From the NCBI GenBank assembly GCA_026874595.1, contig CM049322.1:10247400-10311399 (forward strand): a stretch of DNA of 64,000 bases, read 5' to 3'. The stretch is from Sipunculus nudus. Its lineage: Eukaryota > Annelida > Sipuncula > Golfingiida > Sipunculidae. Both the position numbers and the translations under genes were made by a program. The notes under the pieces were generated by a model. The model worked only from the letters and a program-made list of their open reading frames with translations, was not told where the DNA came from and searched no databases. Shown in pieces: positions 12,896 through 23,977 of the stretch. Numbering within the stretch: position 1 is the stretch's first letter; every line of letters begins with the position of its first letter.

Positions 12896-13286
12896 GGTTT
12901 GTGCATCCCTTACGGTTTTCTGACCGGTACAAATATGGTCAGCAACCCCTGAAGCCCTTTTTTTACAAGATCTTTTTTTCCAGTTTAAAACTTGGAACGA
13001 AGCAGAACTTAACTGTCGTCGTCATGGTTCTAATCTCGTCAGCATCGAGACCGCTGGTGAAATGGGATTCTTCGGAGTTACTGGACAGGAGGACACGGTT
13101 TATATCACAAGGGTAATGGCATTGGGAAACCAACAACCGCAAGATGTACTACCAAATTGGTACAGAAACGAATCAAATGACGCGGATAATGAAAATCGTC
13201 TAGAATTATCGAGCGGCTTTTGATTTAAGTGGAATGATATACCATACCACCGTAGAAAGGCGTTTATTTGTGAGGAGGCATGTTAA
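12896..13286 (+). pseudogene. C-type lectin pseudogene (CTLD exon)
   Basis: A clear but broken relative of the CTLD exon at 24,635-25,056. FVHP..FSDRYKYGQQ matches FVYP..YHFRYHQGQE of the intact gene, TWNEAELNCRRHGSNLVSIE matches TKAMQFCHNDGAHLVTIE, and FKWND...AFICEEAC matches FKWND...PFICEKAC. Damage: a frame change at the T-run near 12,972-12,979, further frame changes near 13,065, 13,113 and 13,155, loss of about ten residues ahead of the WTGG block, and an in-frame TGA at 13,221. The splice acceptor AG of the intact copy is AC here (12,894-12,895). Two conserved cysteines are gone (EHC is ENR, DNC is PYH). A canonical AATAAA survives at 13,434-13,439. I saw no matching signal-peptide exon upstream, where the LINE relic lies. 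Confidence 0.92.
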
Positions 13287-13433
13287 GTGCAAGAGCATGG
13301 AGCATTCATTGTTGTCCTTGAGAGGCAAGACTCTCTTTAGTAGTATTAATTAGAGACAAGAACATTGGAATCACCGACATGAAGTAAATACTGCTTTAGA
13401 ATTCATGGACTTTTTTGTGTAATACAAATGCTG

Positions 13434-13439
13434 AATAAA
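13434..13439 (+). terminator. relict polyadenylation signal AATAAA
   Basis: AATAAA about 150 bases past the pseudogene stop, in the conserved context AATGCTGAATAAA. The same context occurs at 18,480-18,485 in the second relic. Confidence 0.6.
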
Positions 13440-13899
13440 GTTTCATTGCATTTAGATACAATATCTTATTTTTTATGTATCAACGGAATTCCACAGATTA
13501 GGACGTAAGAATGTTAGTCTCTGACATTCAAACTGTTCGTTTATGTATGTGTCAAAATGACGGGTAATTGGGCTTGATAGCCTATACTTGAAACGCGATA
13601 TTGTCTAACGGATTGGTCTTTCATTATGCAACACTCATATTATCGTAAACAACCCATAATTTTAACATTCACCCATAGGGACTCACGCCACAACCTGTAA
13701 CGTCCTCCCTATTGTAACGAGTCATTTCCCTTTCGTCGTCAATTTTGCTGCGTCCAGTAACCGATACGAGCCATGATTGTATTCATACAATAGAAATTCA
13801 TCAAACATGTGGCAGACCATGAGGCGTTGCCAGAAATAACGAAACTACTTGCATCCTCATAGAGCCGTATAGTGCGTTCCTTGCTGAAGGAATTTATTG

Positions 13900-14060
13900 T
13901 AGCCTAAGAATTTCACTGTAAACCGGAATAAGTATGGGCCTACTGTATCGAGTATATTAAGATCTATGGAATATTGACTTATTTCGTTGAACCTAACAGG
14001 AATCGGTTTTTTCGCGACTTGCATTTTCATTTATTGAAACAATTCAAGTGAATTAATGTT
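13900..14060 (-). repeat. inverted copy of 18,660-18,860
   Basis: The reverse complement matches 18,660-18,860: AGGTTCAACGA.AT, TCAATA.TCC.TAGATC, and a CAATAAAT tract in the same order. The orientation is opposite to the rest of the duplicated locus, so a small inversion accompanied duplication. From 14,060 to 15,380 I see no gene. A well-formed CTATAAATAG box lies at about 15,273 with no recognisable exon after it. Confidence 0.6.
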
Positions 14061-15379
14061 CCTTTTCTGTTCTTACTACTTATAATGTATCAGTCAGAAA
14101 AGGCGTTAAATAACATCTCTATAAGTTTGTATAAGGATTATGTATCATGATTTTTTGTGTTTGTTTGTCCTAAACACAAATGCATAGAGTTTTTCAGGTA
14201 AAGTGGAGAAAAAGGCAAAAATCATTTCTTTTACTGGCTTTTTATACGGCAGATCAGGAATCGGGTGATGCGTTTAACATACAAAGTGAACTTCATTCAG
14301 AGAACCACAAAAGAATGTACAAGAATTGAAAAAAAAATACGATACGTTAACCAACGTTATCTCCCCTACTTGCAATGTCAGGATTTTTATATACTTCCAT
14401 TTCAAAATGGAATAAAAACTGAATTCATACAATTAATGGTCCAAAATCCAGTTATTGCACAATACACTAGAATTGTTCTCTTTTTTATTTTTGTTCTGAG
14501 TGACTAATAAAAATATAGAAAACGGCATTTTGCAAAAGAGTAGCATTTGCTTTTTTTTGTCATTTATCTCCCATCAATAAACATCATAAAAATGCTTGAG
14601 TCGAGCATTCATTTCTTTACATATAAGTCAATAATGATATTCAATAACTTGTTTCAGAACAGAGAATCAACCATTGTGGTCATAACTGCAGCATCAGTGG
14701 AACTCTAAATTCAGTGCCATAGAGCGAAGAAAAATATGGAGGATATTCCCCTCAAAACATTGTCAGATTACCGCATTAAATTGTTATGACAATTTTCTTA
14801 TTATGTTCTTTCATTATGCGTGGTCATCTGTATTTGGGGCCGTTTCGAGAGTCTAAGAAGGATTTTCCATGTACTGAGTCTACATTTGCTGAGTTCACTG
14901 GTGTAGTCTCTGATACCGTACACAATGATATACCCATCCCGAAATAATGTGTAATGTAAATATTGCAAAAGAAGAAAGACAAACCTGGTATCGTTCCAAA
15001 CAATTCACGTCCAAAAATTAGTATTTTCGAAGCCTGACCAAAAAGTAGTTGCGTTGCAAAATAGTTAATACCACCATCACCAGTTATAGTATACCATCAT
15101 GTAAACCAATATTGTGCTGAGACGGATGCACGGTTATTGAGTCTGTCTACCTAATTTAACATATCTCCCATTATTCATGTAGCATGGTACGGGTGCTTGC
15201 ATTTGGACACGTCCCTGGACTTCAGTCGGGCTTTTTTCCGGACGGGCTTTTTATCGGTCAGTCGAAATGTTTCCTATAAATAGGAATCCATTGATCTGGA
15301 AATTAAGAGACTTAATGATGAAACGAGTTATGCAACGTGAATAGATGGCTTTACCTATTACTTGAGATGCTCCAAAAAT

Positions 15380-16636
15380 AAGTGTTACTTGTGTTTATTA
15401 TAATCTCAGCCAAAGTTGATCATAATGACCACAATTATTTCTTTCAATTTGTAACCAGTAAAATTTAAAGGATGATTGTTTAGGACCGATTGCAGCGAAC
15501 AGTTTTGCTTTCCTGCATTCCGTCCGGAAATGTGCGACAAAGAGATACACGTTACGGAAATATATTTAAAGGTTGTTTCTATTTATTCGAGAGAGGCCAA
15601 AAAACCTTAGGTTTGACAGAAATACCACAAGCACATGGAAAAATTAAATTATATGCTGTCCCTTTGTGGTGAGGCAGCTATATTGGTACTGTAGCTATTG
15701 AATGGCCTGGTTTAGGTTTCAATCGATTCTCTGGATAGATTAATGGAAATATCTCAAGATTTAAGTAAAATGTAGGAACAGAAACCCCTATGGGCATACT
15801 GTGAATCATTCCCGACAATGCAATACCAAAATGAGCATATGTGAGACGGGATCACGTGCCAAAAGTCTCTTTTGACCACGCGAAATATAACTTAGTGTGA
15901 CAACGGTTAATTTATGTTTATATTTTTTTACGGATATATCTATCCTGTTTTAACCTACTATTATATGTCAAATTCATAGTGCTGAAAAAATAAAAGCATG
16001 CCTATCTTAGATGTAGATTTAGCCTGAAGAGCACTTAGCCAGTCCATAAGATACATAAGAGAGACTACAGGTGCTGTTGCGGGAGCTGACCATTTAACCG
16101 GTTGAAGCACGTGGCACTTACTTGTGTCTAAAAGCCATTATTTGTTGTTTTATTATAACCGTTTGGTAACGTCAATAAAATTGCGCACGTTTTTTTATAA
16201 TCAGTCTATTTTATGGTATAATGCTTGTCACGCGGATGAGTACGTCTTTGAAACTCGACGGTCGGTCGGTTCCGGGCATCCAATCAGCCCATCGGACGCT
16301 TGAATATTATAGGGAGTATGGCCGAGAGGACCCACATTAACAGCAGTCACTAGCTTTTGCCGACTCTATAAAATAGTAATTTTTTTTTGCTGCCGGTATT
16401 TTTCAACATATTGGATATATTGTTAAATGCATTTGCTACATTTGTAAGAGGAACATATACAGTCATTATAAGTATATTACAGAAAGAAAAAAAAAACTCT
16501 TATGGGATCATTGCATACACATGTATTATCATAAACAGTCTAATATAAAGAATATCCATTCTTTAATGTGATTACTCTCTGTTTGACGATACCAAATTAT
16601 TATGTACAAATGTACTATTAGTATTGTTATTATTAC

Positions 16637-16684
<48 letters not shown>

Positions 16685-16930
16685 GCCAAGTTTTATATTA
16701 CGCATAAGGCACTCCCCTTGCTCGATTTTGCATATGCATTATATGCAACCAGTTATACAACCACCAAACAAATATTCCCATGAACACACAAACACACACA
16801 TAGATATATTACATATATTACATATAAACTATATTTGCATACTTATATCATACATGTTTTAAATACACATATACAGTAAAGCCTCAAAATAATCACCGCC
16901 AACGGGACCTTTAGAAAGTGGTCTGAAAGA
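15380..16930 (+). repeat. segmental duplication, upstream block, copy B
   Basis: Counterpart of 3,900-5,830, with the same landmark order and many small indels. It ends in CACCGCCAACGGGACC like copy A. Contains an (ATT)n tract where copy A has a shorter one at about 5,432. Confidence 0.75.
16627..16683. repeat. (ATT)n microsatellite
   Basis: Long ATT trinucleotide tract; the homologous site in copy A (about 5,430-5,470) has a shorter interrupted version. Confidence 0.95.
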
Positions 16931-16959
16931 AATTGTACTGTACTTTGCATGTGATTTCA

Positions 16960-17640
16960 GAATTTTATGGCGCCGCTACTGACAGGGCGGCCTTCAGCTG
17001 TAACAGTGGATGGAAACTGATGCCGCCACTAGCCTCAAGTCTACCGTCACTCACACCGACTAACCGACAACCAAGCGATCTTACCAGACAGACCAGGTCA
17101 AGATCTGCTTTACTGAAGCACCAACACGGGATTTGAGAGAGAGAGAGCACCCCCATTCCGGCAACTCAAGTACGGATGGGACAAGCGCCAGCCAGCAGTC
17201 TGATAAGCAAAAGCACCTACCAGGACTGACCAGACCACCAATACCCGAAAATAGTCCCTTTTAAGGCTACACCCAAACGGTCCTTTTAGGACAAAAAACA
17301 ACAGTCCTTTTATTGGCTAAGCAATCACAGTTCTCTTTCAATTGGTAGCGAACTTTAGGTCCGCTGTCAGCATGAATTTACTAGACAAGACACAAGACAA
17401 GCCATATGACAAGACAAGCTCCTGTTCAAGCAAGATCAAGCAAGTTCAGTCTAAGGAGGAGAAAGACAAGTTCAAAACTCTGCCAGTGGATAGTCAGGCA
17501 ACTCAGTAGCCAAGACCATGCCAAGTCGGAAGACGAAGAAAGCCCCAAGTCCCAGTTTTTCTCAGTGGGGTTGTTCTATAGGTTGCCTGGGTTTCGCTAG
17601 TTGTGTTGCGTATCTAACTGTTACGATGACCCAATCGATG
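16960..17640. other. GC-richer insertion specific to copy B
   Basis: This stretch has noticeably higher GC than its surroundings and no counterpart between 5,830 and 6,470 in copy A. It holds (GA)n at about 17,136, GACAAGACAAG-type direct repeats near 17,390-17,420, and repeated AGTCCTTTT. No domain is recognised in any frame. It could be the untranslated end of a retroelement, but no polymerase, integrase or terminal repeat is visible. Confidence 0.4.
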
Positions 17641-17689
17641 GCGGCGATAACCCTAACCCTCCTGAATAGAGAAAGCGGATGATAGGTGA

Positions 17690-17970
17690 CAAAAACTGCG
17701 GTAACTGGAAACACATAATCTGATGGACAGTGAAAATATACAGTTTGGGTAAACCTACATTTGAGAGTACATAATGTGAAAAATTGATGTCTACTTTCAG
17801 TATGTATAACGCCTAAAGATAAGATTATGTTTCATTTTCATTTTAATTCTTTCCAACGTACAGCTCCTGTTTATACCTGTAACTGATGCTAAACAAACAT
17901 TCCATTATTGGTACATTTGTTCCAGTTTGTTTGTAATTGTGAGTGTGTGTGTGGGGGGGGGGGATGCTTG
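17690..17970 (+). repeat. unit U, copy 3
   Basis: Matches copies 1 and 2 at CATAATCTGATGGACAGTGA, GTATAACGCCTAAAGATAAG, GTACAGCTCCTG and a GTGTGTGTG-poly-G tract. It directly precedes the CT/AT microsatellite and a lectin remnant, preserving the ancestral order U, microsatellite, CTLD exon. Confidence 0.8.
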
Positions 17971-18114
17971 CATGGCCGACAAAATGGTTGTCCGGAGATC
18001 GACTGTTCCCGTTATTTACCGTAATTATACGATCTCGGGTGTTCCTGCTGTTATTAAATTTCCTCTGCTTTTCTCAGCCTTGGTATTTATTACTTTATAA
18101 CTTGAACTAAATCC

Positions 18115-18186
18115 CGGCACACTCATAGTCAGTGCCCCTGGTTGCCATGATCTGCTGTCGATCATAACCTCTCTCATTCTCTCTCC

Positions 18187-18253
<67 letters not shown>
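18115..18253. repeat. (CT)n-(AT)n compound microsatellite
   Basis: Starts with CACACTCATAGTCAGTG as at 12,352, then CT-rich and AT tracts. The long minus-strand open frame across it is an artefact. Confidence 0.92.
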
Positions 18254-18254
<1 letters not shown>

Positions 18255-18312
18255 CATATTTCCAGGAATACCAATATATATTTATATATAACTCCAGATT
18301 ATTCAATATATC

Positions 18313-18520
18313 AAGGTTTGTGCATCCCTGAAGGTTCCAGTACCTTATCAACATTGTCGGAAAATGCTAAAGTTCCATATTTACATGTTCGTTTTCCAAT
18401 GTAACACTATGTAGTTTGAAATAGAGACGAGAACATTTGAATTAACATTTGTTCACTTCTTAGTCATATGCAAATGCTGAATAAAATTTTACTGCATTAC
18501 GTTACAATATATTAAATTAT
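18313..18520 (+). pseudogene. C-type lectin remnant (exon start and 3' UTR only)
   Basis: AAGGTTTGTGCATCCCTGA equals the start of the pseudogene exon at 12,896 (GGTTTGTGCATCCC). The CTLD body is then almost wholly missing. From about 18,415 the 3' UTR resumes: AGAGACGAGAACATT, CAAATGCTGAATAAA, then TTACAATAT matching 13,356-13,460. The signal AATAAA is at 18,480-18,485. Internal deletion of most of the domain makes this non-functional. Confidence 0.75.
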
Positions 18521-19129
18521 TTTATGTTTTAATGAAAGTGCCAATATCAGAGAGTAAGAATGTTAATAACCTTACCATGTTGAGGAGGAATAACAAATTT
18601 AGGAAACATAAGCATTATGCAAACTCTATAGATATGTATGATTTAGTGCTATTTCCGACTTAAACATTGTGTAATAAGAAAATGAAATAAATATAAATTC
18701 ATTAGATTTATTTTAGTTATTAAATTACAAGTTGCTGAAACAGATTTTTTTAGGTTCAACGATATTAATCAATACTCCTTAGATCGTAGCATACAGTATG
18801 TTCATTTTACTCTGGATTAAATGAATTTCGGAGGCCACAATAAATGTCTCTCGGGTTTGAATTTACTTAAATACTGGTTTCAACCCTGACCAAAGCAGAT
18901 CGGACCCCTAAGTTTTGAGGAAGGTGGTTCAATTGGTAGTGGTCTTGATATGTTGGTAATTGGAGCTCAAGAATAGGAAACTCCATTGTGTATACAATAA
19001 GCATAATTGTATTTAATAATAATACAATATAATATTATAGAATTTTATATAAGCATACAAATGTGTCCATAAATAAAAAAACATACATCAATAAAGCGTT
19101 TCATGATAAATACTTGTCTTTATATAGCA

Positions 19130-21250
19130 GATGCATGTGTTTTTTAACTAACCGGCATGCATTCATAAGATATAATATGTTTAAATATACACGCATAAGA
19201 TATACAGCTGTTAATATCTGAGCCGAATGTGATTATATGTATATGTGTTCATAAATATTTCACAGGTACTCGCGTGAAAACGAGATTGCTTCTGTTATAT
19301 GTATTATCTAATTGAACGGAGCTCAGCGCATGCGGAACTTGGTCATAAATCATGTGTAGATTTGAATGTCAGACACTGTGCACGCACTACGTTTAATATT
19401 TAACAACCTATATGCATACATCACCTAGATTATGATGACATATTACCCCTTTCTTTAAGTGGGCATACGTTGTATTACAGCTGTCAGGTTACTAATCCTA
19501 ACCCCCGAAAGTCACATTCGCTTCTGTACAATATAAATAAAAATTAGTTATGTCTTGCCCGAATATTTTTAATGGTAATAACCTACATTAACAGAAAAGG
19601 AGTTAAGGTGTCACTCATTTAAAAATTCAATAATAAATAAACATTAATCTGTTTTGTTTGTAAAAGACGTATATATACATAATTGTCAATATAAATTAGT
19701 TTATTGATGTTTTGATTTGTTTAAAAAAGGCTTCCGATAAATAACCTGACGTTGCTATGTGTATTTCATTAAACAGTATTATACCAATGCATGTTTTTTT
19801 TCATGTTTAAACCTGCTAAAAAGCGACACTGCAGGCATGTGGACTTTGCAACGGAGCCAGTTTCTCTATACAAACCATGCATGATTGGTTAATTATCTTT
19901 CCTTTATATGGTCATTTTATTTGGGATTGATAAGTACGATTCTATATACCCATTGGTTTCGCCTGACCGGCTCGTCAAATAACTGAAATTAATCTTTTGC
20001 GGTATTGGGCTTATTGTTTGGGTGCTCCTGTTCCTTTGAGACAGGTGGAAACCGTTATGAAAGTTGAAGAGAAGCTTGTTTCTCTATACAGATAATGCAT
20101 GACTGGTTAAATATCGTTCTTCTATATGGTCAAGAACGATATGGGGTTGATAATTATGATTCTATAAACCTGTTGGTTTCGCCTGACCGGTCCGTCAAGT
20201 AACTGAAATTAATCTTTCGCGTTATTAGGTATATCATCTGGGCGCTCCTGTTTCTTTGCGACAGGCGGAAATAGTTGCGGAACATTTATTAAGCTAGTTC
20301 TTTAGATCGAAGCAGTTTATTGGCTAAACACAACTTGTATTGCTCTGATGATATTATGTCTTTGCTGCTGGATTTTAGACAAGACGTATGTGAAACACTG
20401 TTGTTTACCGTATATTTTTACTATTTACAGAGAGAGAGAGGCGCATTGATAATATACATACTATACTTAGTGAATGTATAGTCGACCTAACCAACAATTT
20501 CAGAACAAAATTACTGATGATTAAGAACCATGTTATAAAATATGAAACAGTTCAATCTAAAATGCAGCAAATTGTATACTGAGCTTTAAAAAATGACTTG
20601 AATAAGAATAATGAGGGTGGAATAACATGCAGCTATAGACCCTGGAAAAAAAAAGGTTTTTGCGATGGGTATTTAGAGTCTAAAGATAACTTACCAATCC
20701 ATCCCTGGTTGGCTTGGCCATAACTTGAACTGAATTTCATACGCAGCCAACTGCCGTGACTGGTCTGGGACCAATTGAATGAACTTAAGGTATATGTGGT
20801 GGGAAATATACTACAATTTCGGCAATTCTTTATAGTTGTGCATTCTTCCTGATAGAGTAAGACAGTCATTCTTTTACTTAACCTTAGTACTTCAGTAAAA
20901 ATATAAATCATTTTGTTTTTGTAAGAGTCATTACTATGTCCCTGAACATAAGCTTACTTTCGCCGAAGCAACATTGCTGATAATCTTAAAGGTGTTATAT
21001 AAAATAATTATTTTTTAATACTGCAAAAGAGGCCGAACAAATAATTAACTCTTAAGTCTCACAACTTTAAATCATATATAACTGGCCAAAACTACATATG
21101 TGTAAAATATTCATATGGCCTGTCAACTAGACAGAATTATTAACCTTTTTATTCTCAGCATGTTTTTATTCAATGCTGACCCTTTGCGGCAAAGAATTAT
21201 ATGTACGAGGACACAGACGTGTTAAACTACACATCGGGCAATAAGCAACT
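19130..21250 (+). repeat. segmental duplication, second unit, copy B
   Basis: Counterpart of 7,230-8,340. It has its own internal tandem duplication: about 19,860-20,060 and 20,070-20,290 share TTTCTCTATACA, AATGCATGA.TGGTTAA, GGTTTCGCCTGACCGG, AACTGAAATTAATCTTT and GCGCTCCTGTT.CTTTG. Relative to copy A it also carries extra sequence at about 20,310-20,990. Copy A has only one version of the 210-bp segment. Confidence 0.75.
20691..20911 (-). CDS. uncharacterised minus-strand open frame with a splice-donor end
   Basis: The open frame ends near GGATTG|GTAAGTTATC, a strong donor at about 20,690. Just before it one frame reads SHGSWLRMKFSSSYGQANQG, which weakly recalls the end of a CUB domain (G.L...F.SD...GF); the other open frame reads VPDQSRQLAAYEIQFKLW. 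No CUB cysteines are seen upstream and the acceptor is unclear. It lies in the part of copy B that copy A lacks. It could be an exon fragment or chance; I would not assign a function. Confidence 0.2.
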
Positions 21251-21325
21251 TAAGACGTTTTTATTGCAACAAGGTAAATTAACTCCGTTACCTAAAATTT
21301 CAATGTGATTGGGATCAAATCACCT

Positions 21326-21712
21326 CTAAGTGTGAAAATAAGAATAATACAAAAAATACGGATCATTTGAGCTGTTTGATACCCCGGATGTTCGTTTGAT
21401 GTGAGGATTTGCGCTAATGTTGTAAGAAAAGCTTAATATAAAGTCCTTGCTGTTTTGTTTTATTTTTTTCTGTTCTGCCATCAACCATATACACGTGAAG
21501 CGTTTATCCATCAGTAAGATATTGTGCAAGTCTAAAATGTGCCCTTTTACTACAATTATAGGAAACTCAAGCTTCTGATTTCCTGTGGGACATGAGATGA
21601 AGGGTGACTGCAGTCTCCACACATATCTCACAAATATCTTTGTGAAACCGTAATAGGAATTTCTGGAATACAGTAACATGTAAAGTTCGTTTTTTTCCTG
21701 CTCTGAGAGCAA
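21326..21712 (-). CDS. uncharacterised 128-codon minus-strand open frame
   Basis: The longest non-repetitive open frame of this part of the window, with no microsatellite content. The protein is aromatic and basic with two cysteines, no signal peptide and no motif I recognise. No splice borders or regulatory context are apparent. It lies between the second-unit copy B and unit U copy 4. It may be a decayed transposon product or chance in AT-rich DNA. Confidence 0.15.
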   Translation of the reverse strand: MLSEQEKNELYMLLYSRNSYYGFTKIFVRYVWRLQSPFISCPTGNQKLEFPIIVVKGHILDLHNILLMDKRFTCIWLMAEQKKIKQNSKDFILSFSYNISANPHIKRTSGVSNSSNDPYFLYYSYFHT

Positions 21713-22339
21713 GACATGTTATCTCAGGATACCATAATCTCTAATTCGTCTCTTTGCCGTGATATTAATAGATTGTTGTGCTGTAAATGGTCAGAAAAAA
21801 TATGACTCAAGGTTCCGAAAGTAAGTAGGACCGCAACCCCCCCCCCCCTCGGTACCATGGGCTTACATTTAAGCATTACCTCACGGAATAAGTAATATTT
21901 TGTATTTAGTTCATCGCCTGCAGACCCTCAGCATGGCTGGGTGGATGGGGGTGGAAGGGGGGAGGGGGCAGGGGCAACCGTGACATGACCACTGTGTTTT
22001 GAACTTCCGTGCTCCAGTTCTACACATGGAATATAGAAGCAAATTAAAAATGTTTTACTAATACTCATTAAAACCATATGTAAGTCTACAAATGGCTATA
22101 TTTTAAAAATGTGTCTGATGGACATAAAAATATTTAAATGTTATATTTATAAAATGATATTAGAATGAGGCACTATGTTCAGTTCATCAGAAAGAGAAAA
22201 CAACATTTCTTGCTTTAAAACGTCTATCATTGTGAAGTGGTCTTATATTTTAAAAGCTGTCCCATTAACAGCAGAGGCTGAATTTATATAGAAAAATGGA
22301 ATTGACGCGAATAAAAAAGTTGTTTATGTATAAGCACAT

Positions 22340-22590
22340 ACTCTGATTGACCGATATAAATATACGTTTCATTATCTCTGGGTTTGGCAAATATATGTCG
22401 AGCCCTACAGTTATCTATTTTCGTCATCTTATACAACGCCTGATGATAAGAATATATGTTCCATTGTTCATTGTTTAAAGTATGCGGCTCCTATTATCAC
22501 TTGTGTATTAATTTATACAGACACCCCTTTGTTTCCTACACGTGTTTCAGTGTGGTGTGTGTGTGTGTGTGGGGGGGGGGGGGGGAATTC
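22340..22590 (+). repeat. unit U, copy 4
   Basis: Most diverged copy: CTGATTGACCGATATAAATA, TACAACGCCTGATGATAAGA, CGGCTCCTATTATC, CAGACACCCCTTTG and a GTGTGTGTG-poly-G tract. It precedes the intact lectin gene at about 0.8 kb. The stretch 22,590-23,340 between them holds no recognised gene. Confidence 0.7.
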
Positions 22591-23361
22591 ACATATTCCA
22601 CTATACAGGCCATTTTAACAAAATCAATAATCAATAGGTTCACTAATTTTAGAATTACGGCCAAACAAGAACAGACCCCTTTGCAAATATGAGATAATAA
22701 AACAATCCACTCACCAACAATTAAACGCTGCAGAACACGAAAATGGCCTAGAAGCAGCCCCAGATCTACAACTCAGCTGATGTGATATATTTGCGCTTTA
22801 TGTATAGTTTAATATTTACTCTTTTGAAAGGTTTCATGTATGAAAAAAAGCAATCGGTTACCACATATGTTACAACTGTATTTGGTTATACTTTCCGTAA
22901 ATCAGTTACAGCATACAGACCATTTAGTTGTAAAGAATTTCTTATAAATGACTATTTCATACCTTTCTGTGATACCTATGTCGTAGGTCCTCAAAATAAC
23001 AATACGTATATGGTATTTGCTACACACAGTTAAACTTATGCTATGACAAGAACAAGTTATATTAACTTATAGTTTACTGGTAATTTAACCGTTTTAATGA
23101 CGTGACTAAAATATAGCCTGGGCAAGTTCACACACAAATATGCGCTACTACCCTTACTATCAATGTATTTTTGTATATCTGTCACAACCACCAACACATT
23201 TAAACACATACAAAGCTGATAAGCAATAACATCACTGGAGCACTGTGCAAAACACACGTGGAGAGAACATACGTTTCCATGGTTGCACGTGAACGAAGAT
23301 CACGTGATTATTGTAGTGACAAACATGTTTCGCAAGCAGTGACGTGTTTAAGTGCAGAGGG

Positions 23362-23368
23362 TATATAA
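23362..23368 (+). promoter_or_regulatory. TATA box of the 24-kb lectin gene
   Basis: TATATAA in the context GCAGAGGGTATATAACGC. It is about 30 bases before the inferred transcription start near 23,395 and 75 bases before a good splice donor at 23,443. An ACGTG-rich stretch lies further upstream (CACGTGAACG, TCACGTGATT, GACGTG, about 23,286-23,346), possible bHLH or bZIP sites. Confidence 0.6.
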
Positions 23369-23394
23369 CGCAAATGAATCTATGTTCACATACA

Positions 23395-23442
23395 TGCGCA
23401 CAGTCAGCGGACTTTGAAACAACATTGGACTTTCAACAAGGG
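23395..23442 (+). other. inferred 5' UTR exon of the 24-kb lectin gene
   Basis: The sequence after the TATA box has no ATG and ends in CAACAAGGG|GTAAGG, a near-consensus donor. The matching acceptor is TTCCAG at 23,965-23,970, eight bases before the start codon. The intron between holds the AT microsatellite at 23,727. The start is placed only by distance from the TATA box. Confidence 0.55.
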
Positions 23443-23726
23443 GTAAGGCATTATTTGATATGGGTTTTCGTTAAATATTGATATTCGAAAGCATACCTGT
23501 TAAAACATTGATGATCTCTTTTCAGAGACTTACAGCACAACATTGAGCAATATTGTTACTGAGGTCAGAAACTAATATAATAAAGCTACTTTGTTTTAAC
23601 ACATGGAAAAAGTTCAATATGACATTTCACTGTAAGAATATTATATACATCATACAGTATAATAGGCATGGCCCTGCGCACTAGAAGGGTAACTAGTGAG
23701 AAATGCTTTTCTGGCCATATATATAT

Positions 23727-23728
23727 TA

Positions 23729-23776
<48 letters not shown>
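23727..23776. repeat. (AT)n microsatellite in intron 1 of the lectin gene
   Basis: AT tract between the 5' UTR exon and the signal-peptide exon. Length variation here could alter the first intron but not the protein. Confidence 0.95.
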
Positions 23777-23778
<2 letters not shown>

Positions 23779-23977
23779 TTGCTTTAATATGAACTGCATT
23801 ACTTATGAGGTACCTAAAACATCAAGTGATTTAAATAATTTTATAATTTTATCAGGGTCCCGAAACTTATTGGGATGTCCTGTTAATTGTTCATTCAATT
23901 GTACTTTAACAAAATTAAATGATTCCTGACCGTTACTGCCGCTTAACGTTTTGCTGTTTAAGGGTTCCAGTGACTGG

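Noticed and set aside
17110-17600. Frames in the GC-richer insertion as an LTR element gag
   Set aside because: No zinc knuckle, protease, polymerase or paired long terminal repeats could be found.
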